From contig JAJEKV010000032.1 of the NCBI GenBank assembly GCA_021234155.1, forward strand, positions 7,532,736 to 7,596,735: a stretch of 64,000 nucleotides of DNA. The letters are read 5' to 3'. Shown here one piece after another: positions 8,656-21,270 of the stretch (position 1 is its first letter; each line of letters starts with the position of its first letter). This DNA comes from Isoetes taiwanensis (lineage: Eukaryota; Streptophyta; Lycopodiopsida; Isoetales; Isoetaceae). A program made the position numbers and the translations under genes. Below the pieces are notes generated by a model. The model was not told the DNA's origin and did no database searches. It saw nothing but the letters and a program-made list of their open reading frames with translations.

Positions 8656-11383
8656 TCAATGGTATGGACCACCCAAAGGGTGTTGAGGCTGAGACTACTA
8701 AGCAAATTATCCTCTACAGTAGGTTGGATTGGAAGAATAAGAAGGTGAAAGTGAAGCACCAATGCAATAAGGAGCTAGTAGGTGAAGGAACTATCATACT
8801 AGCTGATCCTATCCAAGCTGTCAATGATGAAAGGTTAGGAGAGGATAAAGTGGGTGTGGCCATTTAGAAGAAAAATGGAAGGAAAAAAGGTCAAATCACC
8901 AGGATTGCACTACTTGTATTAAACAATTAGAGGTTCCATGCATCATGCCATGGCCTATAGCCTGCATTGAGTTTATAGGAGAATTCCTTTTACCAGAGCC
9001 AGAGGTTGTAAATGACACTGATAGCTGCCAGGACCACATTTTCAGAGAAGAGGGCATACTCAGTGATGAAACATTATCCTAGCAAGAAGTCCAAGTCAAG
9101 TAGTGATTGTTCACGTGAAGCTATGACTAAGGTAAGGGGAATGGAATGTTGTTGGGCTAATTGTGTTCCGAAGTTTGAAATTGATGAATTGGTGGAAGCA
9201 AGAGCCATCTTTTAAGAGTATACTTGTGATGAGAGGAGGACTTATATGTACTCCTTGCACTTCAAGATGAAAAATATCCAAAGAAAGCAAGTCATGCAAA
9301 GGGGAGCAAAATTGCATTACATGGAAATAATGGCATGTTGCGGCCAACTTCTAGGATCCTGGCTGTTAGGGAGGTTTTTGAAAAATATGTTGAATTCAAT
9401 GCTGAGAATATGCCACATAAAAGTAGGAAAGATCAACAGGAAAAAATAGTTGTCGAGAAGAGATTGCCATCGCATTGTACTCAGAAGAGCATATTGGAGG
9501 AAGTGAATGCTTTGCTTCGAGAACTAATGGTACCTGCAATATCTCAACCCAGCTTCAGTAGATTATGGGGCAAGCACTTCAAGCATGTCACTATAGACAC
9601 TTCGAACAACTTTGCAAAGTGCAACTTGTGTGCTAAGTTGAAAGAGATTCTAGATAAGATAAGCAACCAACCCAAAGGGCTAAGATAAGGGAGCAAATGA
9701 AAGATCACATGACAGACCAACTATCATGTAGATCCACTTATTGGATGTGGAGAACATTATCATGTTTGGAACCCAATAACTATGTTTGTATTATACATGA
9801 CAAGATGGATCAATCGAAGACTTATTTGCCACAGTATAGTTACATACCCAAGCAAATCAATAGAGCTTATCCTTTGCAAGTCTCTCTGACAGGTGCAATA
9901 GTGCATGGCTCGGTGCCAATTTATTATGGCCATTTTAGTTTGCAATTGTGGAGTGATGGTCCTGATTTTCATATTGGAAGTGTGATGAGGTGCTTGAGGA
10001 ACTATGAGAGTGGTTATTACGGTGACCTCCACAACCACGGAGGTGGTAGCCAACCAACTGTTGGTGCATTGTTGGATAGAAAGCCTAATAATTTAGAGAA
10101 GTTTACTAAGGCAAGGTTTAGGAAGTCAGGTGCTTCTGAACATGTTGGAACCTCAAGTTCACGTCCCCAACCTCGAGATCTACCACCAAAGTTCCTCCTC
10201 CAACTTGACAATTGTCTTTGAATGAAAAAAAGCAGTATATGTTCTCATTCCTATCTTATTTAATGTTGTGGGTGTCTTTGAAAGAGTGAATTTAGGGTTC
10301 TTAATGCCCTGGACATACTCATGAGGATGTCGATGCATTGTTTGGGAAGTATAGTCTTGCAGATTGAAATCTCAAAACGTGACCAATTTTCCTAGACTAA
10401 TGGAAGTTCTTAGTGAATGCATTTCACCTTCTCCTATAGGGTTGATCATACAAGAGGTGCCTGATTGGAAGAATTTTATCGAAGGTTATGCTCTTGATAT
10501 GGAAGGTCAATCTAGACATCTTCAGTACACTTTCTGGGTCATGGAAAATAAGCTAATAATGCAATGGAAGATGAGACCTTCAGATGATAAATGGAGGCCA
10601 GATGAGGGAGTACCTATATGGCACGAAGATGAAAATGGTAAACCTAAGATTCCAAGGGGTCAACCAAAAGCTCCTAAGCCTTTTGCAGAGGTGGATTCAT
10701 TGCAAAGCACATTGGACGGCATTGCTGAATACATCAAGTATTGGAAAAATAACCCCGATGATACCAATCTTGCATTGATAGATTATTGGACACAGGTACA
10801 TGGATTATTGGGACAAATAGACACATCCTCTGATGAACTGAAAGATGGATGGCTACCTAAGACTAGGTGGAGAGACTTGATAACACCTGAGGAAGTTGAT
10901 GATGTGGTTAGTAGTATTCGCAAGTCGATGGCTCCTCCAGCTGCTGAAAAACACTATGTTGGTCCTAGGAAAGGAAGGCCTAAATATATCGGGCTGGAGG
11001 ATTATGATCCCAAAGATGACTTGCTTTGCCATCAATTTGCACTTATAGTACCAGAGCACAAAGAGATATGCCCTGTGTGGATGTGTTACACCATCTCAGA
11101 TGTTTGCAAACAAGTAGGTGACCGCAATATGAACAAAGTTCATGTGGAGTGATGGTGTCCAGTGCACCAGTTAAATGCAATGGCAGAGGAAGAAAGGTAT
11201 AGAGACTGTTGGAAAAAGAGATGGAAGAGAAACCCTATTGAAGGGGATGATTGGGTTGAGTTAGATACTATTTTGTTTTCATGGACCCCAAAGGTCATCC
11301 CAGGCAAGACTGCTAGGGTTACAATACCTGTGGAAGTGAGGAAGAAAGCTATGATATCTCTAGGGGTCACTTCTGAGAAGTAA
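8656..11383 (+). pseudogene. Decayed transposase-like gene, DUF7869 type
   Basis: Broken plus-strand frames line up in the order of a large family of transposon-linked proteins that I know as DUF7869. An upstream exon (8656-8865, after a TTCTTGCAG acceptor) is followed by a Cys-rich segment CCWANCVPKFEIDELVEAR near 9145-9215, a CNLC pair near 9625, then HDKMDQSK near 9797. A gly-rich VSLTGAIVHGSVPIYYGHF segment comes next, then LLQLDNC near 10195, GFLMP, and GHTHEDVDALFGKYS near 10310-10350. The Asp residues in HDKMDQ, LDNC and HTHEDVD are the likely catalytic acids of an RNase H-like fold. The longest intact piece is 10364-11152 (262 residues). Multiple frameshifts (for example near 10220, 10265 and 10310) and stops show that it is dead. 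The family name is from memory; the motif order is seen directly. Confidence 0.6.
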
Positions 11384-12316
11384 TTGGCAATATGTAACTC
11401 GACATGCATATGTAAAATATTTTTAATTTTTAATGCAATCATGTTGTGCTGTTATAAAAAAAAGTCACATTCTCGATGCAAATTTACTAACCCGGGAAAA
11501 AGTTGCAGTGCCAAAATGGTCCAAAATCCTGATATAAATCCAATTTAAATGAATGATTCGATGAGCCACTTTTCCTGGGTCCGAATAACGTATGAATGTA
11601 TGAGCACCCAGGTAGCATTTGGTCCATGCCTCTTCTGATATTATTGACTTGATGGTTGTGTTAACAGGCACTCTAACAGAACCAACTTTACAGGGTGCTC
11701 ATATTCTACAATATACTGTTCACGGCATGAAAGTCCAATATAACACACTATGTTTAAAAATACATATTTGGTATCTATCTTTGCCAAAATAATCTTGAAG
11801 CATCTGTTATATGCAACGCCATTTTTTGTAACAAAGAGAGAAAACTAATCACTTGCATGCCTATGCACATTGAATATTATACGAACATGTAGCAAAGAAG
11901 TTGTATCCTCTCTAGTTGTTGCATGATCTTCAGATAAAGGGATTTAGGCTAAATTCACGTGTTGTTTCTGCAGGCAAATTAAATTTTGTAATCTCTAAAG
12001 GGTTGCATGTATTATATGATGACTCTATTCTATGGGCCTTAAGACTAGAAATTATTGAAATGGTTAATGTAGAACAACCCGTTTTGTTAAACAGATGCAA
12101 AATAAGACCCGGTAAGATATAACCTGTGGAAAAATCTGTGAGGTTTTAGGGTGGCAACTGGGTTTAACGCAATGCTCACAGCTGTGAAATGGCAGAGTCT
12201 TGATTATTCTTGTAACAGAGCATTGCTCTCAAATGTATAGTGCCCACCGAACTTCATGTGCCCAATCTTTTGCCTAGCAAAACTGCCCCTATTCTTCAAT
12301 TCTGTCTCTGGGCTTC
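11384..12316. other. No gene recognised
   Basis: AT-rich sequence after the decayed transposase-like gene. The left part may be its 3' flank. The short frames in it have no protein-like character, and no terminal inverted repeat could be assigned to the element. Confidence 0.3.
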
Positions 12317-13665
12317 AACCTTTGATTCTTCTGGACTTATGTCTTGGAATATCGTAGGCGATTTCTTTTTCTTCTGCATATTAGAAGAAAACAGAGGATT
12401 AGAGGGGCAAAATCAACCGGATTTGAACTGGATCATGCTAGATTGCAATCCGTTAGCGAATCCTTGTACCTTTTTCCTGCATACTGCCATAGCTCACCAT
12501 CGCCCGCCTGCTCGTCGTACTCGCTCTTCCCATCAAATGTTGCAAACCCCTGTGTTTACCTGTGTTTTTACCTGTATGATATAATGCGGTTTACCTTGGC
12601 TTAGTTGTGGCAGCCGTCGCCATCGGAAAGAGCCAGCTGTCGAAGTTGTAGAAGGAGATTGTACAGAAAAAAGGAATTCTTACCTATTTTTTAAATCTCT
12701 ATTTTTTTCCACAGAAAGCTATGTGTCATCTTTAAAGGAAGCATCAACAAAGAATATCCCAAAAGCATATTTATAGCAAAATTATATATATTAGATAGAT
12801 CATTTTTTTCTTTTCTTTTCTTTTCTTTTCATTTCTTCCATATTCTAAATGGAGCACATGGCGCCTTCCTAAAATCGAATCAGGATCAAACTGGCATTTC
12901 CACATCCCCCTATGATTTACAAACCATATGATGAAAGTCAATAATAAAGTAACCACAAAGCATAGGACAATATCATAATCGGGTGGGAATTTTTTTCGGT
13001 GGTGCATTCTTGTGCTGCCACATCTAATGCTCCAATATTAGGGAATCATAATTGGGTGCAAGAATTCTAGATTACAGCATCAATCGGTCATCAAGAGCTA
13101 TGAAATCCGGTGATCATGTGCGATAGACTCTCTAAAATCCTTTCTCGATTACAATATTATTAGGGTAAGCTAAATGGTTGGTGATTCTCAGTTAGCAGTT
13201 CATGGGTGATGCCGATCGCTGCTAAACTGAGAATAACGTCTTAGCTTACCCTAGAACAATAATAGAGTAAGGGCCCGATCAATGCTCAATTGAGAATCAC
13301 GTCCCAATTAGCTTACCCTAGAACAATAATAGAGTAAGGGCCCATCTCCATTAGAGTCTTTTACTAGAGTTCTTGTGCGGCCGGTCACTGCTAAACTGGA
13401 AATGAAGTCCCAATTAGCTTACCCTAGAACAATAATAGAGTAAGCGCTTATCTCCATTAGAGTCTTTTACTAGAGTTCCTGTGCCACATGGCAATCTCAA
13501 CTACAACATTTGCTATTTCCATTGCTTTTATAGGGAACTCAAGTGGGGTGAGATGGCACCGTATCCGACAAAATTTTCAGATGCACCATCACTGTATTGT
13601 CTAGGATGAATCTAAACGGCTTCCAGTTCTCTTGCGCATTCAAACGGGCTATCTCAATAATTTTT
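12317..13665. repeat. Dispersed repeat block, copy A
   Basis: This block begins CCTTTGATTCTTCTGGACTT and is repeated, with substitutions and small indels, at 14111-15345. Its right half is found again at 16268-16970. Shared landmarks in order are a TTTTTCTTCTGCATATTAG segment, a variable T-rich tract, ATTTCTTCCATATT, a run of CTTACCCTAGAACAATAATA units and CGCATTCAAACG. No protein is encoded. Confidence 0.75.
12805..12836. repeat. (TTTTC)n microsatellite
   Basis: Pyrimidine-only pentamer repeat inside repeat block A. The matching site in block B (14564-14590) is a pure T run, and in block C it is a shorter T run. Confidence 0.85.
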
Positions 13666-13770
13666 AGGCTATCATGAAAGGTAAATCGAATTCCTAGTTT
13701 CAAGCTGTTTTGGTGCAGATGAAATCTGATATTTCAATTTTTTTATAAGTACAATGTCTAATTTTCATAT

Positions 13771-13947
13771 AGTTAGTGTGAAAACCATAAATATAAGACT
13801 AAGTCTTATATAAATAGGACATGTCTTATTTGTAGTAATGTGAAAACAACATTGTTAAGACATGTCTTATAGATGACATGGAGGTTAAAATGGTGTCTTA
13901 ACAAAATGGGACAGCCATAAAATAAGACTATCGTGTGAAACCCCCTA
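13771..13947. mobile_element. MITE-like element with AAGACATGTCTTA palindromes
   Basis: A ~175-bp segment with GTGTGAAA words near both ends holds several copies of the palindromic word AAGACATGTCTTA and related AATAAGAC sequences. A second segment of the same build lies at 18962-19135 and a fragment at about 18030-18105. No transposase is present, so they would be non-autonomous. Exact ends and target duplications cannot be fixed by eye. Confidence 0.45.
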
Positions 13948-14021
13948 AGGGCCCATCTCCATTAGAGTCTTTTACTGGAATTCCTGTGCCACAACATAGC
14001 AACTGGGGAGCTCATTCCGTC

Positions 14022-14077
14022 TCGGTAATGGAAAACGGCGCTCCAATTCTCGGTAATGGAAAACGGCGCTCCAATTC
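14022..14077. repeat. 28-bp tandem duplication
   Basis: The unit starting TCGGTAATGGAAAACGGCGC occurs twice in direct succession at 14022 and 14050. Confidence 0.9.
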
Positions 14078-14110
14078 CGCTCAGCAGGTCATCAATCGAT
14101 AATTAGCTAC

Positions 14111-14555
14111 TAACCTTTGATTCTTCTGGACTTATATCTCTCGGAATATCGCAGACGATTTCTTTTTCTTCTGCATATTAGAAGAAAAAAGAGGATTAGA
14201 GGGGCTGGATTGCAATCCGTTAGCGAATCCTTGTACCTTTTTCCTGCATACTGCCATAGCTCACCATCGCCCGCCCGCTCGCCGTACTCGCTCTTCCCAT
14301 CAAATACTACAAACCCTTGTGTTTACCTGTGTTTTTACCTGTATGATTTAATGCAGTTTATCTTGTCTTAGTTGCGGCAACCATCGCCATCGGAAAGAGC
14401 CAGACGTCGAAGTTGTAGAAGGAGATTGTACAGAAAAAAGGAATTCTTACCTATTTTTTAAATCCCTATTTTTTCCTTAGAAAGCTACGTGCCATCTTTA
14501 GAGATCAGCAAAGAATATCCCAAAAGCATATTTATAGCAAAATTATATATGTCAG

Positions 14556-14586
<31 letters not shown>

Positions 14587-15805
14587 TTTCATTTCTTCCA
14601 TATTTTAAATGGAACACATGGCGCCTCCCTAAAATCGAATCAAGAAGGGTCAAACTGGCTTTTCCACGTCTCCCTATTATTTACAAACCATAGGATGAAA
14701 GTCAATAATAAAGTAACCAGGACAATATCATAATCTGGTGCAGATTTTTTTTCGATGGTGCATTCTTGTGCTGCCACATCTAATACTCCAATATCAGGGA
14801 ATCATAATTGGGTGCAAGAATTCTAGATTACAGCTTCAAGCGGTCATCTGGAGCTATGAAATCTGGTGATCATGTGCAGCAGACTCTCTAAAATCCTTCC
14901 TCGATTATGATAGTGTTAGGGTAAGCCAAATGGTCTGTGATTCCCAGTTAGCAGCTCCCGGGTGACGCCGATCGCTGCTAAATTGAGAATCACATCTTAG
15001 CTTACCCTAGAACAATAATAGAGTAAGGGCCCGATCGATGCTAAACTGAGAATCACGTCCCAATTAGCTTACCCTAGAGCAATAATAATAGAGTAAGGGC
15101 CCATCTCCATTAGAGTCTTTTACTGGAGTTCCTGTGCCACATGGCAATCTCAACTACAACATTTGCTTGCTTTTATCAGAACTCAACTGGGATGAGATGG
15201 CACCGTATCCGACAAAATTTTCAGATGCATTGTCACTGCATCTGAAAATTTGAGTTTGTCTTGGAGTTTGTCGTTTAAGATGAATCCAAACGGCTTCCAG
15301 TTCTCTTACGCATTCAAACGCGCTATCTCAATGATTTTAAGGTTCACTGCTCTCTTACCGAAAGGCAACAGGTAAAAAATGCCATTGCAAATAGGAATGG
15401 GCCTTCATTTGCTAAGCCTGTGATTGTTGACATGGAACATGTCTGAAACTCGGGTCTGATGGTAATGGGGAGCCACCCTAACTACAAAGCATATAATGGA
15501 AGTGCATATGATAAGGAATCATGTACTACAGTACAGTCCAAATACAAAAACGTCGCATCAAGTACATTACGTCATTGATCAAGCTGTCCTGCAAAAATCT
15601 TGGATGCAACAGAAGAACATGAATAGAAAACATAAAACGACATTCAGATAACATGTGACAATTTCTTAAGCTACAAAAAGAAACATCTTTACATGGCCTC
15701 CCTACAAACAAGTTTATGTGATTCCAGAAAGCTTGTTGGACAACCCTTATATAGAAACGTCCACTGCAAGAAGCTTGCAGCAGGCAGGCATGTTCTGCAA
15801 CAACA
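14111..15805. repeat. Dispersed repeat block, copy B (longest)
   Basis: This is the fullest copy of the block. Its left part matches 12317-13665, and its right part (from TTCACTGCTCT near 15346 to the CTTGCAGCAGGCAGGCATG region near 15790) matches 16973-17365. Block C lacks about 36 bp present here near 15600-15640. Colinearity over both parts suggests that B and C are copies of one longer element and that A is a shorter one. Confidence 0.75.
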
Positions 15806-15821
15806 TCTCGGTGATATGCTC

Positions 15822-15990
15822 TCGGCAGGTACACTAGCCAACATCTGTAGCACACAATTTTATTTGGGGTCCAGGTGTTATAACTAAATATTCTCTATGT
15901 TTTTTTCATTTTTTGGGTAGCTTGCGATGTGCAGCTACCCACTCTATACCATTGTAGAAAAACTGCTGAGATGAATGAAAAGCGTAGCTA
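15822..15990 (+). mobile_element. Retroposon 3' part with GGGTAGC hairpin
   Basis: From GGCAGGTACACTAGCCAA the sequence matches the retroposon on the other strand at about 23500-23690. It includes GGGGTCCAGGTGTTAT, a hairpin with arms GGGTAGC (15915-15921) and GCTACCC (15934-15940), and a GATGAATGAAAAGC end. It lacks the long stem-loop that precedes this segment in the other copy, so it is 5'-truncated, as LINE-mobilised copies often are. Confidence 0.6.
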
Positions 15991-16267
15991 GCATTTTTAA
16001 TCTAACATCTCTAAAAAAAAAAACACCCACATTTCATTTGCCTACTACAAGCCTTCCATGGTTTTAATCTATATAATCATTGTTTAAATCTACCCTTTTA
16101 AGTTAATGAATACCCTAATATCTATAAGTTGTTTTAATATATACAAATGCCTATTTTTATATTCATTTAGCTAATAGCGTGTCTCCTTCATGCTTTCCTA
16201 ATGAGAAACTAATTTCAAGCCTCAAACTGCCCAAGCTTCCTGTTGCGCGTTTTTGCTAGTCCCCGTT

Positions 16268-17365
16268 TTTTTTTTTCATTTCTTCCATAATAGAGCACAT
16301 GCCACCTCCCTAAAATCGAATAAAAAAGGGTCAAACTGGCATTTCCACATCCACCTATGATTTACAAACTATAGGATGAAAGTCAATAATAAAGTAACCA
16401 CAAAGCATATCATAATCGGTTGGGGATTTTTTTTCGATGGTGCATTGATTACAGCTTCAATTGGTCATCTAGAGCTATGAAATCCGGTGATCCTGTGCAA
16501 CAGACTCTAAAATCCTTCCCCGATTATAATATTGTTAGTGTAAGCCAGATGGTCCGTGATTCCCAGTTAGCAGCTCTCGGGTGATGCCGTTCGCTACTAA
16601 ATTGAGAATCACATCTTAGCTTACCCTAGAACAATAATAGAGTAAGGGCCGGATCGATGCTAAACTGAGAATCACGTCCCAATTAGCTTCCCTAGAGCAA
16701 TAATAATAAAGGGCCCATCTCCATTAGAGTCTTTTATTGGAGTTCCTGTGCCACATGGCAATCTCAACTACAACATTTGCCATTCCCATTGCTTTTATCG
16801 GAACTCAATTGGGGTGAGATGGCACCGTATCCGTCAAAATTTTCAGATGCACCATCAGTGCATTTGAAAATTTGAGTTTGTCTTGGAGTTTGTAGTTTAG
16901 GATGAATCCAAATGGCTTCCAGTTCTCTTGCGCATTCAAACGGGCTATCTATCTCAATGATTTTAGGGTTCACTGCTCTGTTACCCGAAATGCCATTTGC
17001 AAATAGGAATGGGTCTTCATTTGCTAAGCCTGTGATTGTTGACACGGAACAGATCTGAAACTGGGGTCTGATGGTAATGGGGAGCAACCCTAACCACAAA
17101 GCATAGGATGGAAGTGCATATGATAAGGAATCATGTACTACAGTACAGTCCAAATACAAAAACGTCGCATCAAGTACATTATGTCATCGATCAAGCTGTC
17201 CTGCAAAAATTTTGGGCATTCAGATAACATGTGACAATTTCTTAAGCTACAAAAAGAAAACATCTTTACATGGCCTCCCTGCAAACAGATTTATGTGGCT
17301 GGACTACCCTTATATGGAAATGTCCACTGCAAGAAGCTTGCAGCAGGCAGGCATGTTCTGCAACA
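16268..17365. repeat. Dispersed repeat block, copy C
   Basis: It starts at a T run followed by CATTTCTTCCATAATAGAG and then follows block B in order to the CTTGCAGCAGGCAGGCATG region near 17337-17357. The 5' third of A and B is missing. Differences are scattered single bases and small indels, so the copies are old. Confidence 0.7.
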
Positions 17366-18961
17366 ACGTTCTATGCAAGTAAAGAAGAGGAACAAAACAC
17401 AGAATGTGCTTCAAAAGAGCTTCTCGCAGCAAGCTTGCATCCAAATGAACAAGACGGAAAAAATAAAGCTGAAGCTAGGAAATGCAAGCGCAAGTTTTAT
17501 TGCCTTCACCTGTTATTTTTTATAGTACAAATGGGCATCATTACCTACAGCAGCAATAAAATGACTTGACAACTAATTACCACAAGAATCCCATTCTAAA
17601 TCAAACCAGACAGAATGTTGAAGCACCAAAATGAGAAGAAGAACCCTTTCGTTTTCCAGCAGTACAACAATCGGCCCTCAAAGATAAGCCCTAAAAGATT
17701 GACTCGTCAGAATCTTCGGCCTTGCATGAACATAAACTTTCACCCTGCATCAACAGAAAATCCGGCCCTGCCGCGGCCGAATCAAGCGGCTGTGGCTATG
17801 GTGCAAATGGTGCCAGATTGAAAGCCAGGAAACAGCCACCGAACTTGAGCCCTGCACACTTTGTAGGAGCGCTCTTTTTTCATTTAAGTTACTATGATTC
17901 GTATTTTTTCCTCTGTATTTTTTTAGGCTCTGCCTTCTTCACGATTTGGGGTATGAGTTCCTTTCGCCAAGATTGTTATTGCTTTGGCTCAGGCCCTTTT
18001 TCCATGGCACCTATGTCTTATATTTAGAGTCACGTTATTGGGCCACGTAAGAAAATAAGTCACTATAGTTTTTCCATTGAACAATTTAAGACATGTCTTA
18101 AGTTGGTTCCGTACAACATGAGAGGAGTATTTTACTCCGGGGGAAACCCCCCGCCACAAAATAAGGTAGGCTCTTGGATCCAATCGGCGAGCCTTTTCCC
18201 CGCATGATTCGGCTGTCTTAAAAAAAAGTGGGCAAGAAAGAAAGCAGAGAAGAGGCAGCCGGAATGGAAGCCGAATGGAATCGACAGCAGAAGAGGCAGA
18301 AGAGGCAGCCGGAATGGCTGGTCCGATTTGCCCAGCTTCTGCTTTTGCCCCGCCATATCAAGGGCAAAAAATCCTTCTGCCCCGCCAAATCATAGACCCA
18401 GCTTCCATGCGCAAGTGTTTTCATACTCAACCTGTGAAACGCACATCCAAGGCTCCTGGGCAGCTTTCTTTTGTCCTTTTCATGAAATCTGTAGAAGCAA
18501 GACTCGGGTCCGACTGTTAAGAGGTACCAAATCCCGAAGATACAAGCTGCAGAAGCGATTCTAATACATATATCGAATCCACAACCCTTTTTTATCTTTT
18601 GGGAGAGACGTTATTGAGCCCTTTTTTTTACGCCATTCCATCCAAGCTGCGCTGCAAAAAAAGGCGAAGATGGGTATTGAATCCAGGAGCCAATTCCGGT
18701 GATTTTTCAGTATGGGGGATATCTGGGTACTTCGTTTCCAGTATCCATCTCTCATCAGATCATTTCCTAAAATTTTCATTTTCTAGTTTTCAGAAAGCCC
18801 AATTTGAACCCTGCCCATACTCTCCATATTATACCAACTGAACTTCAAATCGTGTTTCTAGCCGGAAGGATCCCATTCCTCTTAAAGCCCAGAATTTGAT
18901 CATGGACAGATATTTGGACCTGATTTGATATGGAAAGCCGTGGATCACGAAACTACGGAGT
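17366..18961. other. No gene recognised
   Basis: Several short open frames lie here on both strands, but none has a domain, codon pattern or splice context suggesting a gene. A short direct repeat of AGAGGCAGCCGGAATGG occurs near 18250 and 18303, and a MITE-like fragment with AAGACATGTCTTA lies near 18088. Confidence 0.35.
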
Positions 18962-19135
18962 AGTGGAAAACCAAATTTATGAGACATGTCTTATATTATA
19001 AGACACCTCTTATAATCAAGCCATGGAAAACTAATATTTTTAAGACATGCCACAAGAATGACGTGGCACCTAAAATTCTGTCTTATAATTATAAGACAGC
19101 CCTATTTTAAGTCAGCCGTGGAAAAAGGGCCTCAG
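18962..19135. mobile_element. MITE-like element, second copy
   Basis: It is bounded by GTGGAAAACC on the left and GTGGAAAAAGGGCC on the right and filled with (T)TATAAGAC and AGACATG(T/C) words that can pair with one another. It resembles the element at 13771-13947 in content and size, but the copies are diverged. Confidence 0.45.
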
Positions 19136-19878
19136 TCCTTTTCCCAAGATTTGAGATCTGGATCTTCAGCTGCATGAATAAATCCCTTTCTTCGACACTA
19201 GTTTTGTTTAGGGGCAACCCCCATTTTTTACATGTCATTTATTAGGACATTGAAGATTTATCTAAATATATAGTTGATTCTTGCATTTTTGTTTTTGTTT
19301 TTGTCCTAATGGATTTTGTCTGCACCATCATCCAAATTCGCTTTAGATTGATATGTCTTGGGGCATATTTGCTCCATTCAAAGGAAAAATAGTTGTAGCT
19401 AGCGATTTTTGCGCTGGAGAAATAGTTGTAGACATATGTGCATTAGATCATAGCTTCACCCGATATATAAGAAGTGATTGACTACAATCTTTGTGGCTGG
19501 AAACACTGGAAAAATAGCTATTACAACGATGTTTGGGCCGGTTATAGACATTTGTGGATTAGATCGTAGATTCACCTGGTATATAAAAAATGAGGATATT
19601 TCTCTATTTCTCTGAGACATCTCAATGCAGTAATCCTTGCCATTTCTTGCCATCTAATGGTATTGTCAATGCCTTTCAACAAGTTTGTAACTGCTTCCTA
19701 ATTAATCTAAGAATGTTTGTGATCTCTCAATTTGCATCCATCTCTATGGTTTCACCACAACTTCTAGGTTGCTTCGGGTGGGTGCCTACAAATAACTACA
19801 CAAACTTGAAACCAATTACATAATAACATTTCATGACACTATGTCCATGTTGAATTTTCTTGTTCCAAGTTGCTTCGG

Positions 19879-20420
19879 GTGGGTTCACACTAGGGGGTTA
19901 AATTCAATTAGATTAAAAAAAATTATGCTAATTGGGTTCACACCATTCCCGTTATAAAATTCCGTTAGGCCTATGGCAGTTAAGGGAGGTTAATTTTAAC
20001 GGATTTAGTTCCGTTGAAGTTGTGATTCACACATGATTCCGTTATGTTTAAATTTAAGAATTTCTTAAAAAAATTTAACGGTTGTAGCGCAAATAGTATC
20101 CCCATCCTGGGAGGACACTTAAGACGATTAAGTTTTTTTTTCTCATCCACTAACATAACAAGTTATGTGTGAACATAATTTTAACAAAATTCGTTATGTT
20201 AGCCACTAACATAATTACAAGTGTGAACCTCTTTTAATCTCAACTCGTTATGTTAGTGAATTAACTTAACAATTTGTATATGTGAATGCATTTTTTATCA
20301 AATCCGTTATGTTAAATTTTTAACATAACGGATGGTGTGAATTGCAAAATAATATAGTCATAACAGGTAAGATGTTAAAAGTTAAATTTGAATATAACAT
20401 AACGGTAGGTGTGAATCTAT
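19879..20420. mobile_element. Fold-back MITE-like element with CGTTATGTTA hairpins
   Basis: The left end reads GGTTCACACTAGGGG and the right end GGTAGGTGTGAATC, which are inverted with respect to each other (GGTTCACAC against GTGTGAATC). Inside, the word CGTTATGTTA and its reverse complement TAACATAACG recur about every 60 bp, often next to GTGTGAA. At 20303-20332 a 14-bp arm (TCCGTTATGTTAAA) is followed, after two bases, by its exact reverse complement. A shorter hairpin lies near 20200-20225. No coding region is present. Confidence 0.6.
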
Positions 20421-21047
20421 CCTTAGTTGACGGAATAGTGAATCAAAGTTCGAACTCAAATGGTTATTTTGACTTCCACATATTTGGTGCTATTTTTTCA
20501 CGAGTACATTATGGCCCTCCCGGAACCCCAAGTGGGATCCCCTCCTCTGCCTTACGGCGCAGTTTTAGCTGTTTTTTTGGCCGGATCGGAGCGAGGCCAG
20601 TGCAACGGCGCTCGCCCTGCTCCCTTCTCTTCATCTACCTGTTCCCCTTGCCCTCCTGATTCCGACCAGCTATGAAATGATCCGATGCGATTCGGTGCTG
20701 GATCGAGGGAAAAAATCCCATAGCAAGTTTGCCCCAAAAATCCCTATAAGGGCTAGGATTTTTGCGCAGTAACTACGCAGTAACCAGGGATCCCGTCCTT
20801 CAGGATCAGACCTCTTGGGGATCCCGTCCTCCGATATGACCCCTCCGGGATCCACGAAACCAGGGTAAAACTATCTCGTGCCCTATTGTGTGATTATCAA
20901 ACATCGAGTTCACTAAACTCTTATTTCTTTGCTTTTTGGTTCCAGGACAAGGCTTTTGCTCTAATTGATATTTAAGTTGCATATGGTACCTCCTATAATT
21001 CACAGAATGTGCAATAGTTTCGATCCAACTGTAATCACGCCAGTAGG

Positions 21048-21270
21048 TTGCAGCTCAGTTCTCGCAATGGATTAACCAATATTCATCAGACAATTCAAGG
21101 GCTTCCAGTAGAGGTGGCATTAATAACAATGGACAGTAGTAGTGGGTCCAATCTCGTAGGTCTAGAACAAAGTAATGTCCGCGACGGTCTTTGCCGCTGC
21201 GATAAATTTCTTGTATATCTTATTCTCTTCTTATCTATTCTATTCTATTCTATTCTATTCTATAATAATC
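21048..21270 (+). mobile_element. Possible retroposon 3' end with (TATTC)n tail
   Basis: A moderately GC-richer stretch (GTCCGCGACGGTCTTTGCCGC near 21177) leads into GATAAATTTCTTGTATATC and then six or seven TATTC pentamers at 21232-21262. A body ending in a short simple-sequence tail is the usual look of a LINE-type 3' end. No ORF is left and the 5' limit is a guess. Confidence 0.35.

Noticed and set aside
18275-18564. Overlapping short frames near 18.3-18.5 kb as a small gene
   Set aside because: The two frames lie in different registers of a short tandem repeat, with no start context, splice site or domain.
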